A stretch of DNA of 12,401 bases from Firmicutes bacterium UBA1535. GTDB taxonomy: Bacteria > Bacillota > Clostridia > Tissierellales > Sedimentibacteraceae. The translations under genes and the position numbers were made by a program. The DNA lies in assembly GCA_002323775.1 (NCBI GenBank), contig DCPV01000161.1, positions 1-12,401 on the forward strand. Reading direction: 5' to 3'. Shown piece after piece: positions 6,356 to 12,401 of this stretch. Each line of letters starts with the position of its first letter. The first letter of the stretch is position 1. The notes under the pieces are model-generated. The model was given only the letters and a program-made list of their open reading frames with translations, searched no databases and was not told where the DNA came from.

Positions 6356-7369
6356 TTGGTTCATATTAGCGAACAAAAATATGGTGATATTTATATTATA
6401 ACTCTACAAAATGATGACCTAATTTTAAAGGTAAGTAATTTTGGATGCAGCATAATTTCACTGTATACTAAAGATAAAAATAATGTATTTGAAGATATTG
6501 TTCTTGGATTTGATAGTATTGATGATTATAAAAACCAAGATAAATATATTGGAGCTGTTGTAGGGAGATGTGCTAACAGAATATCAAATGCGTCATTTAG
6601 TTTGAATGATAAAGAATATAAATTAGCTAAAAATAATGGTCCTAATCATCTGCACGGCGGTATTAATGGATTTGATAAAAAAATATTTAAACACAAAGCT
6701 TTAGACAATGGTGTTGAATTTTTCTATTTATCCCAAAATGGTGAGGAAGCTTATCCCGGAAATTTAGAATTAAAAGTTAGTTATATACTTAATAAAAATA
6801 GCGTCCTTATCAATTACAATGCTATAAGTGATGAGGATACAATAATAAATTTGACAAACCATACATATTTTAATCTATCAGGCAAATGCTGCGATATAAA
6901 CAGCCATTTTTTAAAGATAAAAGCAGATTGCTTTGGGGAAATAGATGAAAATGGTTTAGCTACAGGTAAATTATCAAAAGTTGAAGATACACCGTTTGAT
7001 TTTAGAAAATTTAATCAAATCGGGATTGGCTTATCATGTGATAATCCGCAAATAAAAATGGGACAAGGATATGACCATCCGTTTATGCTTTCAGATGGGA
7101 AAAGTCAGATTGAGCTTTGGGAAAAGGAAAGCTCAAGAAGAATGATAATTTCTACATCTATGCCATGTGTACAGCTTTATACAGCAAATTATTTGGATGG
7201 AACTATTAGAGGTAAGGGTGGCTGGTATTATAATGCCAGAGATGGTGTCTGCTTGGAAACACAATGCTTTCCTAATTCTATAAACAATGGAGTGACGGAT
7301 GTTATATTAAGAAAAAATACTGAATATAACAAAGCGACATCATGGACATTTGATATTTTGAGTAAATAA
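6356..7369 (+). CDS. galM: Aldose 1-epimerase (galactose mutarotase)
   Basis: GalM interconverts the alpha and beta anomers of D-galactose and related aldoses, feeding beta-galactose released by beta-galactosidase to galactokinase. Active-site groups are in place: R71 in VVGRCANRI, H98/H100 in GPNHLHGGINGFD, the general-acid H169 in LTNHTYFNLSG, D240 in GQGYDHPF and the general-base E301 in VCLETQCFPNSIN. The length of 337 fits the family. Cytoplasmic, with no signal peptide. The start is TTG at 6356: AGGAG at 6343-6347 lies 8 nt before it and no in-frame ATG exists near. It lies 18 nt after the Nudix gene and 27 nt before lacZ, an arrangement that supports a joint role in galactoside use. 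Confidence 0.96.
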   Translation: MVHISEQKYGDIYIITLQNDDLILKVSNFGCSIISLYTKDKNNVFEDIVLGFDSIDDYKNQDKYIGAVVGRCANRISNASFSLNDKEYKLAKNNGPNHLHGGINGFDKKIFKHKALDNGVEFFYLSQNGEEAYPGNLELKVSYILNKNSVLINYNAISDEDTIINLTNHTYFNLSGKCCDINSHFLKIKADCFGEIDENGLATGKLSKVEDTPFDFRKFNQIGIGLSCDNPQIKMGQGYDHPFMLSDGKSQIELWEKESSRRMIISTSMPCVQLYTANYLDGTIRGKGGWYYNARDGVCLETQCFPNSINNGVTDVILRKNTEYNKATSWTFDILSK

Positions 7370-7396
7370 AAGACATTTAGTGTTGGAGGAATAGTA

Positions 7397-10300
7397 ATGT
7401 TTAAATTAAAAAATCAAGATTTTAGTAACAATAATGTATTACATAGAAATCGTAAAGCATCAAGGACACATTTTTATCCATTTGGTGATATGAAAAGCGC
7501 TTTAACAACGTGCGTTAAAAATTCTAATTGTATTATTGGCTTAAATGGTGAATGGATGTTTAAGTGGTTTGATTCACCATTTAAAGTTGATGAATCTGTT
7601 ATAAATAAAGCTGAGGGCTTTGAAAATATTGTAGTCCCTATCAATTGGCAGTATGCAGGATACGGTAAAAATGTTTATACAGATTTATGGTATCCGTTTC
7701 CAATGGATCCTCCGTATATCCCAGCAGAAAATGAAACCGGAGTTTATAAGAAAAAATTTGATGTAACTAAAGATATGATGACAAACCTATCAATAAGATT
7801 TGAAGGCGTTGAGAGTGCATATCATGTATATATTAACGGTCAAATGGTAGGATACTCTCAAGGTAGCCGTTTACCGGCAGAATTTGATATAACAAATTAT
7901 GTTCATATAGGTGAGAATGAAATATGCGTTGTGGTTTATCAATATTGCGACGGAACGTATTTAGAGGATCAAGATATGTGGTGGCTTGGAGGTATAATTA
8001 GAGATGTATATTTGATATGTCGACCAAACATCTATTTAGAAAATGTTATTTTAGACCCTGATTATGATATAGTAAATCATAAGGGTATTTTAAACACTGA
8101 AATTTCTTTAATTGGTAATGGAAGTGTTGATATAGAAGTATATAAATCAGATAATCTGCTGACAAGTTTTAAAAATGTTATATTAAATCAAAAGGCTAAA
8201 CTTCATATAGATAATATTGAGCCTTGGACTGCTGAAACTCCTAATTTATATAAGATTATAGCAGTTGTAAAAGATAAAAATGATAATGTATGTGAAGTAG
8301 TTCCACAAAATATTGGATTTAGACATATAGAAATTATTAACGGACAGCTTCAGGTAAACGGTAAAAAAATATTTATGAAAGGTGTAAATCGTCATGAGTA
8401 TAATGCTAAAAAGGGTAGAGTAGTTGAATATCAAGAGGCAAAGGATGAGCTTCAATTGATAAAAAAATCAGGTATGAATGCTATCAGAACAGCACACTAT
8501 CCAAATAATCCTTTTACGTATGATATATGTGATGAAATTGGGCTTTATGTTATTGACGAATGTGATTTAGAAACTCATGGATTTGAGATTGTAGGACAAG
8601 ATACTAGGTTGTGCAATGACAATGACTGGAAGGCCGCTTACATAGACAGAGTAGAGAGAATGGTTCAAAGAGATAGAAATCATGCTTGTATAATAGTCTG
8701 GTCTCTTGGTAATGAGTCTGGATATGGAGACAACTTCAAGGCTATGTATGATTGGTGTAAAATAAATGAGCCAACCAGACCTGTTCACTATGAAGGTGAT
8801 TATAAAAATCAATCAGTGGATGTCAGCAGTACCATGTATTCTACGATTGGAAGATTAAAGGAAATAGATATTGAAGAACCTAAACGCCCTCATATATTGT
8901 GTGAGTTTGCACACGCTATGGGAAATGGTCCGGGAAGCTTGAGGGAATACTTTGAGGTATGTGAGAATTCTAACCGTATACAAGGCTTATTTGTTTGGGA
9001 ATTAAAAGACCATGGTATCTACTCACATTCTGAAGATGGCAAAGAAATGTATAAGTATGGCGGTATGTTTGGCGAGAGATTTCATAATGGAAACTTCTGT
9101 ATGGATGGTTTAATTATGGCTAATGGTAATCTTTCACCGGGATTTTATGAGTATAGTAAGGTTATAGAAAATATCCATGTTATAAAATTTGATAAAGAAA
9201 ACAGCACTGTATTAGTAAAAAATAGATTTGATTATCTTGATACTGAAAAAATTATACTTAGATGCAGTATAAAAGAAAATGAAAAGGAAATTGATAGTTT
9301 CAGTATAACAGGCTTTAATATTGAATCACAATCTATAAAAGCTATTGAGCTTGGGAAAGATTTAGAAAAATACAATAAAAACAGTTTAGTTACGATTGAT
9401 TTAGAATTTGTATTTGACGAGGATTGTGGTTGTTATAAAAAGCATGATGTAGTAGGTACACATCGTGAGATATTATTTAATTATTCTCCTAATACTCTAA
9501 ATCATATGAAGCCTGCTGATGTAGAAGTTGCCCAATATAAAGCTATAGTTAAAGGAGATAATTTCTCATTTACACTATCATTTGTAGATGGTAGAATTTA
9601 TGATTATTATTATAACAATAAGCTTTTAATAGAAAAGGGACCTATTTTAAATTACTTCAGAGCATTTACAGATAATGATGTAAAAAATGCAGGAGACTGG
9701 AATTTAAAACATTTACATTCTATGAGACAGGTTATATATGAAGTAAATGTTGAAAAGCTTGATAATGAAGCAAGAATTTATCTAAAAGGAAAATTCTCAC
9801 CACAAGGTCTGGACTGGGCTACAAATATAGATATATGCTATCAAGTCCTAGCTGATGGTAGTATATATGTTAGTTATGACGGTAAATTCCAAGGGAATTG
9901 CGGAAATGAGCTTCCTAAGATAGGAACACAGATGCAGTTACCAAAGGAATATTCTAATGTTTTATACAGTGGCTTTGGTCCAGATGAGTGTTACTGTGAT
10001 AGTAAAGAGCATACATCATATGGAATATATAAATCAGATTATATAAAAATGCAAACTAATTATATATATCCGCAGGAAAATGGAAATCGCACAGGTGTCA
10101 ATTGGTTTGTGATGGATAATGATGATATGGGAATAGCAGTTGGCTCAATCAGTCCAAAGGATTTTAGTGTTCGTGATATTGAAGATTATGATTTGTATAA
10201 GTGCAATCACGAAATTAATCTTAACAGGGAAGATTATCTGCTAGTTAATTTTGATTATAAAAACTCCGGATTAGGAAGCGGAAGCTGTGGGCCTGTAAGC

Positions 10301-10438
10301 TTGGCAAGCTATAAGGCATATACTATTCCATATAATTTTGGTTTTTCTATTGTGCCATTTGATAATAATAAGGATTTAATATCCCTTGGTCATAAAGCTT
10401 TAGATTTTGAGAAAACAATTATAAGTAAAAAGCAGTGA
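7397..10438 (+). CDS. lacZ: Beta-galactosidase, GH2 (LacZ type), 1013 aa
   Basis: This enzyme hydrolyses terminal beta-D-galactosides such as lactose in the cytoplasm. Domain order is as in E. coli LacZ: jelly-roll sugar-binding domain about 45-210 (GTYLEDQDMW with the substrate/Na+ D193), Ig-like domain about 212-310, TIM barrel about 312-590, then domain 4 and the C-terminal beta-sandwich about 720-1005. The acid/base is E440 in VWSLGNESGYG, the nucleophile E503 in HILCEFAHAMGN, and the Mg2+ ligands E392 and H394 in DLETHGFE. GFRHIEIINGQLQVNGKK and GVNRHEYN (329-336) are family hallmarks. The length matches full LacZ, without truncation or frameshift. There is no secretion signal, so an uptake system for substrate is needed, but none is in the window. 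GGAGG at 7385-7389 precedes ATG. It shares a transcript with galM. Confidence 0.97.
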   Translation: MFKLKNQDFSNNNVLHRNRKASRTHFYPFGDMKSALTTCVKNSNCIIGLNGEWMFKWFDSPFKVDESVINKAEGFENIVVPINWQYAGYGKNVYTDLWYPFPMDPPYIPAENETGVYKKKFDVTKDMMTNLSIRFEGVESAYHVYINGQMVGYSQGSRLPAEFDITNYVHIGENEICVVVYQYCDGTYLEDQDMWWLGGIIRDVYLICRPNIYLENVILDPDYDIVNHKGILNTEISLIGNGSVDIEVYKSDNLLTSFKNVILNQKAKLHIDNIEPWTAETPNLYKIIAVVKDKNDNVCEVVPQNIGFRHIEIINGQLQVNGKKIFMKGVNRHEYNAKKGRVVEYQEAKDELQLIKKSGMNAIRTAHYPNNPFTYDICDEIGLYVIDECDLETHGFEIVGQDTRLCNDNDWKAAYIDRVERMVQRDRNHACIIVWSLGNESGYGDNFKAMYDWCKINEPTRPVHYEGDYKNQSVDVSSTMYSTIGRLKEIDIEEPKRPHILCEFAHAMGNGPGSLREYFEVCENSNRIQGLFVWELKDHGIYSHSEDGKEMYKYGGMFGERFHNGNFCMDGLIMANGNLSPGFYEYSKVIENIHVIKFDKENSTVLVKNRFDYLDTEKIILRCSIKENEKEIDSFSITGFNIESQSIKAIELGKDLEKYNKNSLVTIDLEFVFDEDCGCYKKHDVVGTHREILFNYSPNTLNHMKPADVEVAQYKAIVKGDNFSFTLSFVDGRIYDYYYNNKLLIEKGPILNYFRAFTDNDVKNAGDWNLKHLHSMRQVIYEVNVEKLDNEARIYLKGKFSPQGLDWATNIDICYQVLADGSIYVSYDGKFQGNCGNELPKIGTQMQLPKEYSNVLYSGFGPDECYCDSKEHTSYGIYKSDYIKMQTNYIYPQENGNRTGVNWFVMDNDDMGIAVGSISPKDFSVRDIEDYDLYKCNHEINLNREDYLLVNFDYKNSGLGSGSCGPVSLASYKAYTIPYNFGFSIVPFDNNKDLISLGHKALDFEKTIISKKQ

Positions 10439-10457
10439 TGATTAAAGGAGTGCAAAA

Positions 10458-10985
10458 ATGTCCAATCTTTATATATTCAGAGGTAAATCTGCAACCGGAA
10501 AAACTTTACTTACTTCACTGCTTAGTAAAGAGCTTAATATTTGTGTATTAAGAAAAGACGATATATTTGATCCTTTATCAGTTTATTTAGATAATAATTC
10601 GATTAATAACAAAGCTTGTTATGATATTCTTGCAAGTATTGTTCAAAAAAGCATTGATAATAATGTTGATGCAATTTTAGATATATCTTTACCACATAAT
10701 GAATATTATAAATTGTTTCTATCGAAGATTAATTTTAAGGATACAAAGGTTTTTTCGTTTTTGTGTGATTGCTCTAATGAGGAACTTTGGCTGTCAAGAT
10801 GGATAAAAAGACTTGAAAATCCATTGCCAAACCAATATTTTAAGTCATTAGAAGAAATAAAGAATCATTATTCTAAAATGGATATAGCTCTTATGGGAAA
10901 TGAATGTTATATTGACAGCATATATGATGTTGAGCAGTTATTATCTGAAATTTATTCATTTATGGAATTAAATAAAACTATCTGA
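10458..10985 (+). CDS. Small P-loop kinase (AAA_33 / zeta-toxin or chloramphenicol phosphotransferase-like), 175 aa
   Basis: This is a probable ATP-dependent phosphotransferase. A classic Walker A is at 9-16 (G-K-S-A-T-G14-K15-T16), followed by VLRKDDIFDPL (30-40), which resembles the acceptor-side Asp of chloramphenicol phosphotransferase and zeta toxins. AILDISLP (72-79), with D75, is a Walker B-like strand. FSFLCDCSNEELWLSRWIKR (99-118) begins the LID-like helix that carries the arginines. The substrate cannot be told. AAAGGAG at about 10444-10450 precedes ATG, and it starts 19 nt after lacZ, so it is the last gene of that operon. No antitoxin gene flanks it, which argues against a zeta-type toxin. 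A sugar- or nucleoside-directed kinase is possible but unproven. Confidence 0.75.
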   Translation: MSNLYIFRGKSATGKTLLTSLLSKELNICVLRKDDIFDPLSVYLDNNSINNKACYDILASIVQKSIDNNVDAILDISLPHNEYYKLFLSKINFKDTKVFSFLCDCSNEELWLSRWIKRLENPLPNQYFKSLEEIKNHYSKMDIALMGNECYIDSIYDVEQLLSEIYSFMELNKTI

Positions 10986-11017
10986 AATCAATATAATAAT
11001 AGTGAAATTTAATAAAA

Positions 11018-11037
11018 AATCTTAAATAAAAAAGATT
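11018..11037. terminator. Weak hairpin after the operon's last gene
   Basis: AATCTT and AAGATT form a 6-bp AT-rich stem with an 8-nt loop, 32 nt after the kinase stop codon. It lacks a U-run on the plus strand and is too weak to be a confident terminator. Confidence 0.2.
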
Positions 11038-11087
11038 ATGAAAAATAGAAAAACAGAGTTGTTCTAAAAAATTAATATAAGGAAATT

Positions 11088-11168
11088 AAGTTTGAAGAAC
11101 AAAAGCACGTAGATATCAGCTATAATTGTTATAGTAAAAACTGCGTGCTTTTTAATCTTGCTAAACTT
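11088..11168. repeat. Imperfect extended inverted repeat around the terminator
   Basis: Beyond the terminator stem, AAGTTT (11088-11093) and AAACTT (11163-11168) also pair, with partial complementarity between. This gives an 81-nt imperfect inverted repeat. It may be a large structured terminator or the trace of a small inverted-repeat element; no target duplication was seen. Confidence 0.35.
11101..11153. terminator. Probable bidirectional terminator with nested hairpin
   Basis: Arms AAAAGCACGTAG (11101-11112) and CTGCGTGCTTTT (11141-11152) pair over 12 bp, with one G-U wobble, and the right arm ends in a T-run. The opposite strand has the same form, with TTTT after the stem. The 28-nt interior holds a second perfect hairpin, CTATAA-TTG-TTATAG (11120-11134). 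It lies between convergent genes, so it can end both the lacZ transcript and the minus-strand GNAT transcript. The large interior is unusual for a simple terminator. Confidence 0.65.
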
Positions 11169-11195
11169 TTATATTTTTTAATATAATTAGAACTA

Positions 11196-12065
11196 TTAGC
11201 TTTTTATTAATTCATAATACGGAAGAATAATTGCTTCTTCAAATCCTAAACTTTTTGCTAATGAATATGATCCAGTGTTTTCTAATTTACATGCCCATAT
11301 AGGAGAGTAATTGTTTTTTTGGCAATAAGAAAGTAATTCTTGACATACATACTTTGCAAAGCCCATTTTTCTGTACTTTTCTGATGTTTCTACGCCTATT
11401 TCTAGTACATTTTCAAACATACAGGATGAAAATGCTATAGATACTATATCATCACCATTCATTAGTGCGTATCCTATTCCTTCTGATAAGAAAAGCTCCT
11501 TTGACTTCCAAAAAAACTTTGGAATTACACTTCCTTCTATTCTATCGTAAATTTCAGAATCTATTAAATTTATTTTATATTCTGATTTAGGGAAAATAGC
11601 CTTATCAATTTCTTTATAAATAAAGTTAACTCTCCCCCATTGAATTATGTGATTTTCTTTGTATTTTTCTACTAAAGTATCTGCTTTAGGTTTTGAATAG
11701 TCATCCAATAATTTAGAATATCTAATTATATTGTCATTTAATAATTCTTTTAATTTGTCATTCCATTTTTCTGGGTAGACTTGCAGCAATTCATAGCTAG
11801 TTCTATCCTTGTTTTTATTTAATAAATATTCTTTAAGGTTTAAATTAAACTCTGAATTTTCAGTATCTCCAAATAAAAGCGACATACCATATTCGTGAGC
11901 TATATAAATAGATTTAGGTTCGTTAATATTATCAACAAACACTTTTCCAAAAAACTTTAGTTCTAATACAGCTCTTGCAAATAAAGTATTAAAAGGTATA
12001 TTTTTTAACTGCACTAATATTTCTTCGTATTGATTTTCATTTACTAATATCATTCCATCTTTCAT
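11196..12065 (-). CDS. GNAT-family acetyltransferase (289 aa)
   Basis: This protein resembles the GNAT_acetyltran group of about 270-residue bacterial proteins with a long N-terminal region and a C-terminal GNAT domain. IPKFFWKSKELFLSEGIGYA (181-200) and the following strands give the core. Motif A is LEIGVETSEKYRKMGFAKYV at 221-240, with the K/RxxGxA loop KYRKMGFA. Motif B is WACKLENTGSYSLAKSLGFE at 257-276. The N-terminal 150 residues show no motif I can name. The substrate is unknown. The start is ATG at 12065, because the GGAGG complementary to 12074-12078 sits 8 nt upstream of it; an in-frame GTG at 12080 would include that site. The gene stands alone on the minus strand, convergent with the lacZ operon and divergent from the GntR-type gene, which might regulate it. 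Confidence 0.88.
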   Translation of the reverse strand: MKDGMILVNENQYEEILVQLKNIPFNTLFARAVLELKFFGKVFVDNINEPKSIYIAHEYGMSLLFGDTENSEFNLNLKEYLLNKNKDRTSYELLQVYPEKWNDKLKELLNDNIIRYSKLLDDYSKPKADTLVEKYKENHIIQWGRVNFIYKEIDKAIFPKSEYKINLIDSEIYDRIEGSVIPKFFWKSKELFLSEGIGYALMNGDDIVSIAFSSCMFENVLEIGVETSEKYRKMGFAKYVCQELLSYCQKNNYSPIWACKLENTGSYSLAKSLGFEEAIILPYYELIKS

Positions 12066-12108
12066 TATAGTGACCTCCACTTATTTATAAAATTTATATT
12101 GCTTTATT

Positions 12109-12134
12109 TATATTTTAGTTTATACTAAAATATA
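12109..12134. promoter_or_regulatory. 26-bp perfect inverted repeat in the divergent promoter region
   Basis: Arms TATATTTTAGT (12109-12119) and ACTAAAATATA (12124-12134) are exact reverse complements around TTAT. The repeat lies just upstream of the minus-strand GNAT gene, in its likely leader or promoter, and abuts a plus-strand TATAAT (12133-12138). It may be an operator, or the hairpin may be fortuitous in such AT-rich DNA. Confidence 0.4.
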
Positions 12135-12172
12135 TAATAGTACAAATATAACAAAATCAATCTGTACTATTA
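12135..12172. promoter_or_regulatory. Inverted repeat TAATAGTACA / TGTACTATTA, candidate GntR operator
   Basis: Two perfect 10-bp arms lie at 12135-12144 and 12163-12172, with an 18-bp spacer. A third, degenerate half-site, AATAGTATA, is at 12176-12184 in direct orientation to the first, and TTTATACTA at 12119-12127 is its mirror. The set lies between the divergent GNAT and GntR-type genes and just before the regulator's own start, which suggests autoregulation. No -35 of good quality was seen on either strand. Confidence 0.5.
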
Positions 12173-12204
12173 CAGAATAGTATAAATAGAGGATTGTAAT
12201 TGAA

Positions 12205-12401
12205 ATGACTAAAGTTCAAATGGTTAAAAAATATATTTTAGAAGAAGTAAATGCAGGTAGAATAGTAAGAGGTCAACGACTTCCAAGCTGTCGTGAGGTG
12301 GCTACTTTGCTTAATGTAAATAAGATTACAGTTAATAAAGCCTACGCACAGCTAGAGGAAGAACATGAAGTATATAGTATTCCGAGAGGAGGCTTTTATT
12401 T
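12205..12401 (+). CDS. GntR-family (probably MocR/PdxR-type) transcriptional regulator, 3'-truncated
   Basis: The frame is open from ATG 12205 to the window end, 65 full codons. The sequence is a GntR winged helix-turn-helix: VKKYILEEVNAGRIVRGQRL leads to LPSCREVATLLNVNKITVNK, the recognition helix-turn-helix, then AYAQLEEEHEVYSIPRGGFY, the wing. The ending IPRGGFY is like that of MocR regulators, which continue into an aminotransferase-fold PLP domain, but that part is beyond the window, so YtrA-type short GntR proteins remain possible. Ribosome binding is probably by AGAGGA at 12188-12193, 11 nt before ATG, a rather long spacing. It is divergent from the GNAT gene and faces an array of repeats that is its likely operator. 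Confidence 0.85.
   Translation, partial: MTKVQMVKKYILEEVNAGRIVRGQRLPSCREVATLLNVNKITVNKAYAQLEEEHEVYSIPRGGFY

Noticed and set aside
7370..7396. CcpA cre site before galM-lacZ
   Set aside because: No match to the TGWAARCGYTWNCA pattern was seen in the gaps of this operon; carbon catabolite control could still act elsewhere.
10458..10985. Toxin of a zeta-type toxin-antitoxin pair
   Set aside because: No small antitoxin frame flanks it; it is the last gene of an operon after lacZ, and the resemblance is limited to the P-loop kinase fold.

Overview
The window reads as part of the chromosome of a low-GC Gram-positive bacterium, most likely a clostridial Firmicute. The DNA is AT-rich, genes carry strong AGGAG-type ribosome binding sites, TTG is used as a start codon beside ATG, and the -35/-10 elements and a GAAC-N4-GTTC SOS box are of Gram-positive type. 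Genus is not resolvable from this sequence alone. No tRNA, rRNA, CRISPR array, transposase or integrase was seen.

Layout. (1) 2-1354: the 3' part of methylglyoxal synthase (mgsA), a small GNAT acetyltransferase and a 2H (LigT-like) phosphoesterase. (2) 1402-4715: a strong promoter with a LexA-type box lying inside its spacer drives a DinB-fold protein. It is followed on the same strand by a P-loop kinase-like protein that overlaps a two-domain GNAT protein by 4 nt, and by a diverged GpsA-like dehydrogenase. (3) 4766-10985: a probable operon behind a candidate promoter and a 20-bp near-palindrome with a central CG. It encodes a C45/acyltransferase-type Ntn hydrolase, a Nudix hydrolase, aldose 1-epimerase (GalM), a 1013-residue GH2 beta-galactosidase (LacZ) and a small P-loop kinase. 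Gene gaps are 18-28 nt. (4) 10986-11195: a convergent intergenic region holding a nested inverted repeat that probably acts as a bidirectional terminator. (5) 11196-12401: a minus-strand GNAT acetyltransferase and a divergent, right-truncated GntR/MocR-type regulator, separated by a 139-nt region packed with inverted repeats.

How the genes fit together. GalM and LacZ form an evident pair for intracellular beta-galactoside cleavage: LacZ releases a beta-hexose and GalM interconverts its anomers. No permease or galactokinase lies in the window. Most of the remaining genes are single-domain modifying or hydrolytic enzymes (three GNATs, two small P-loop kinases, Nudix, 2H phosphoesterase, Ntn hydrolase, DinB fold), typical of accessory small-molecule or stress genes in clostridia whose substrates cannot be read from sequence. 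I did not find a clearly new multi-gene system. The points best worth following are the SOS box over the DinB-fold promoter, the operator-like palindrome before the lacZ operon, the four-half-site array before the GntR gene, and the diverged GpsA paralogue.
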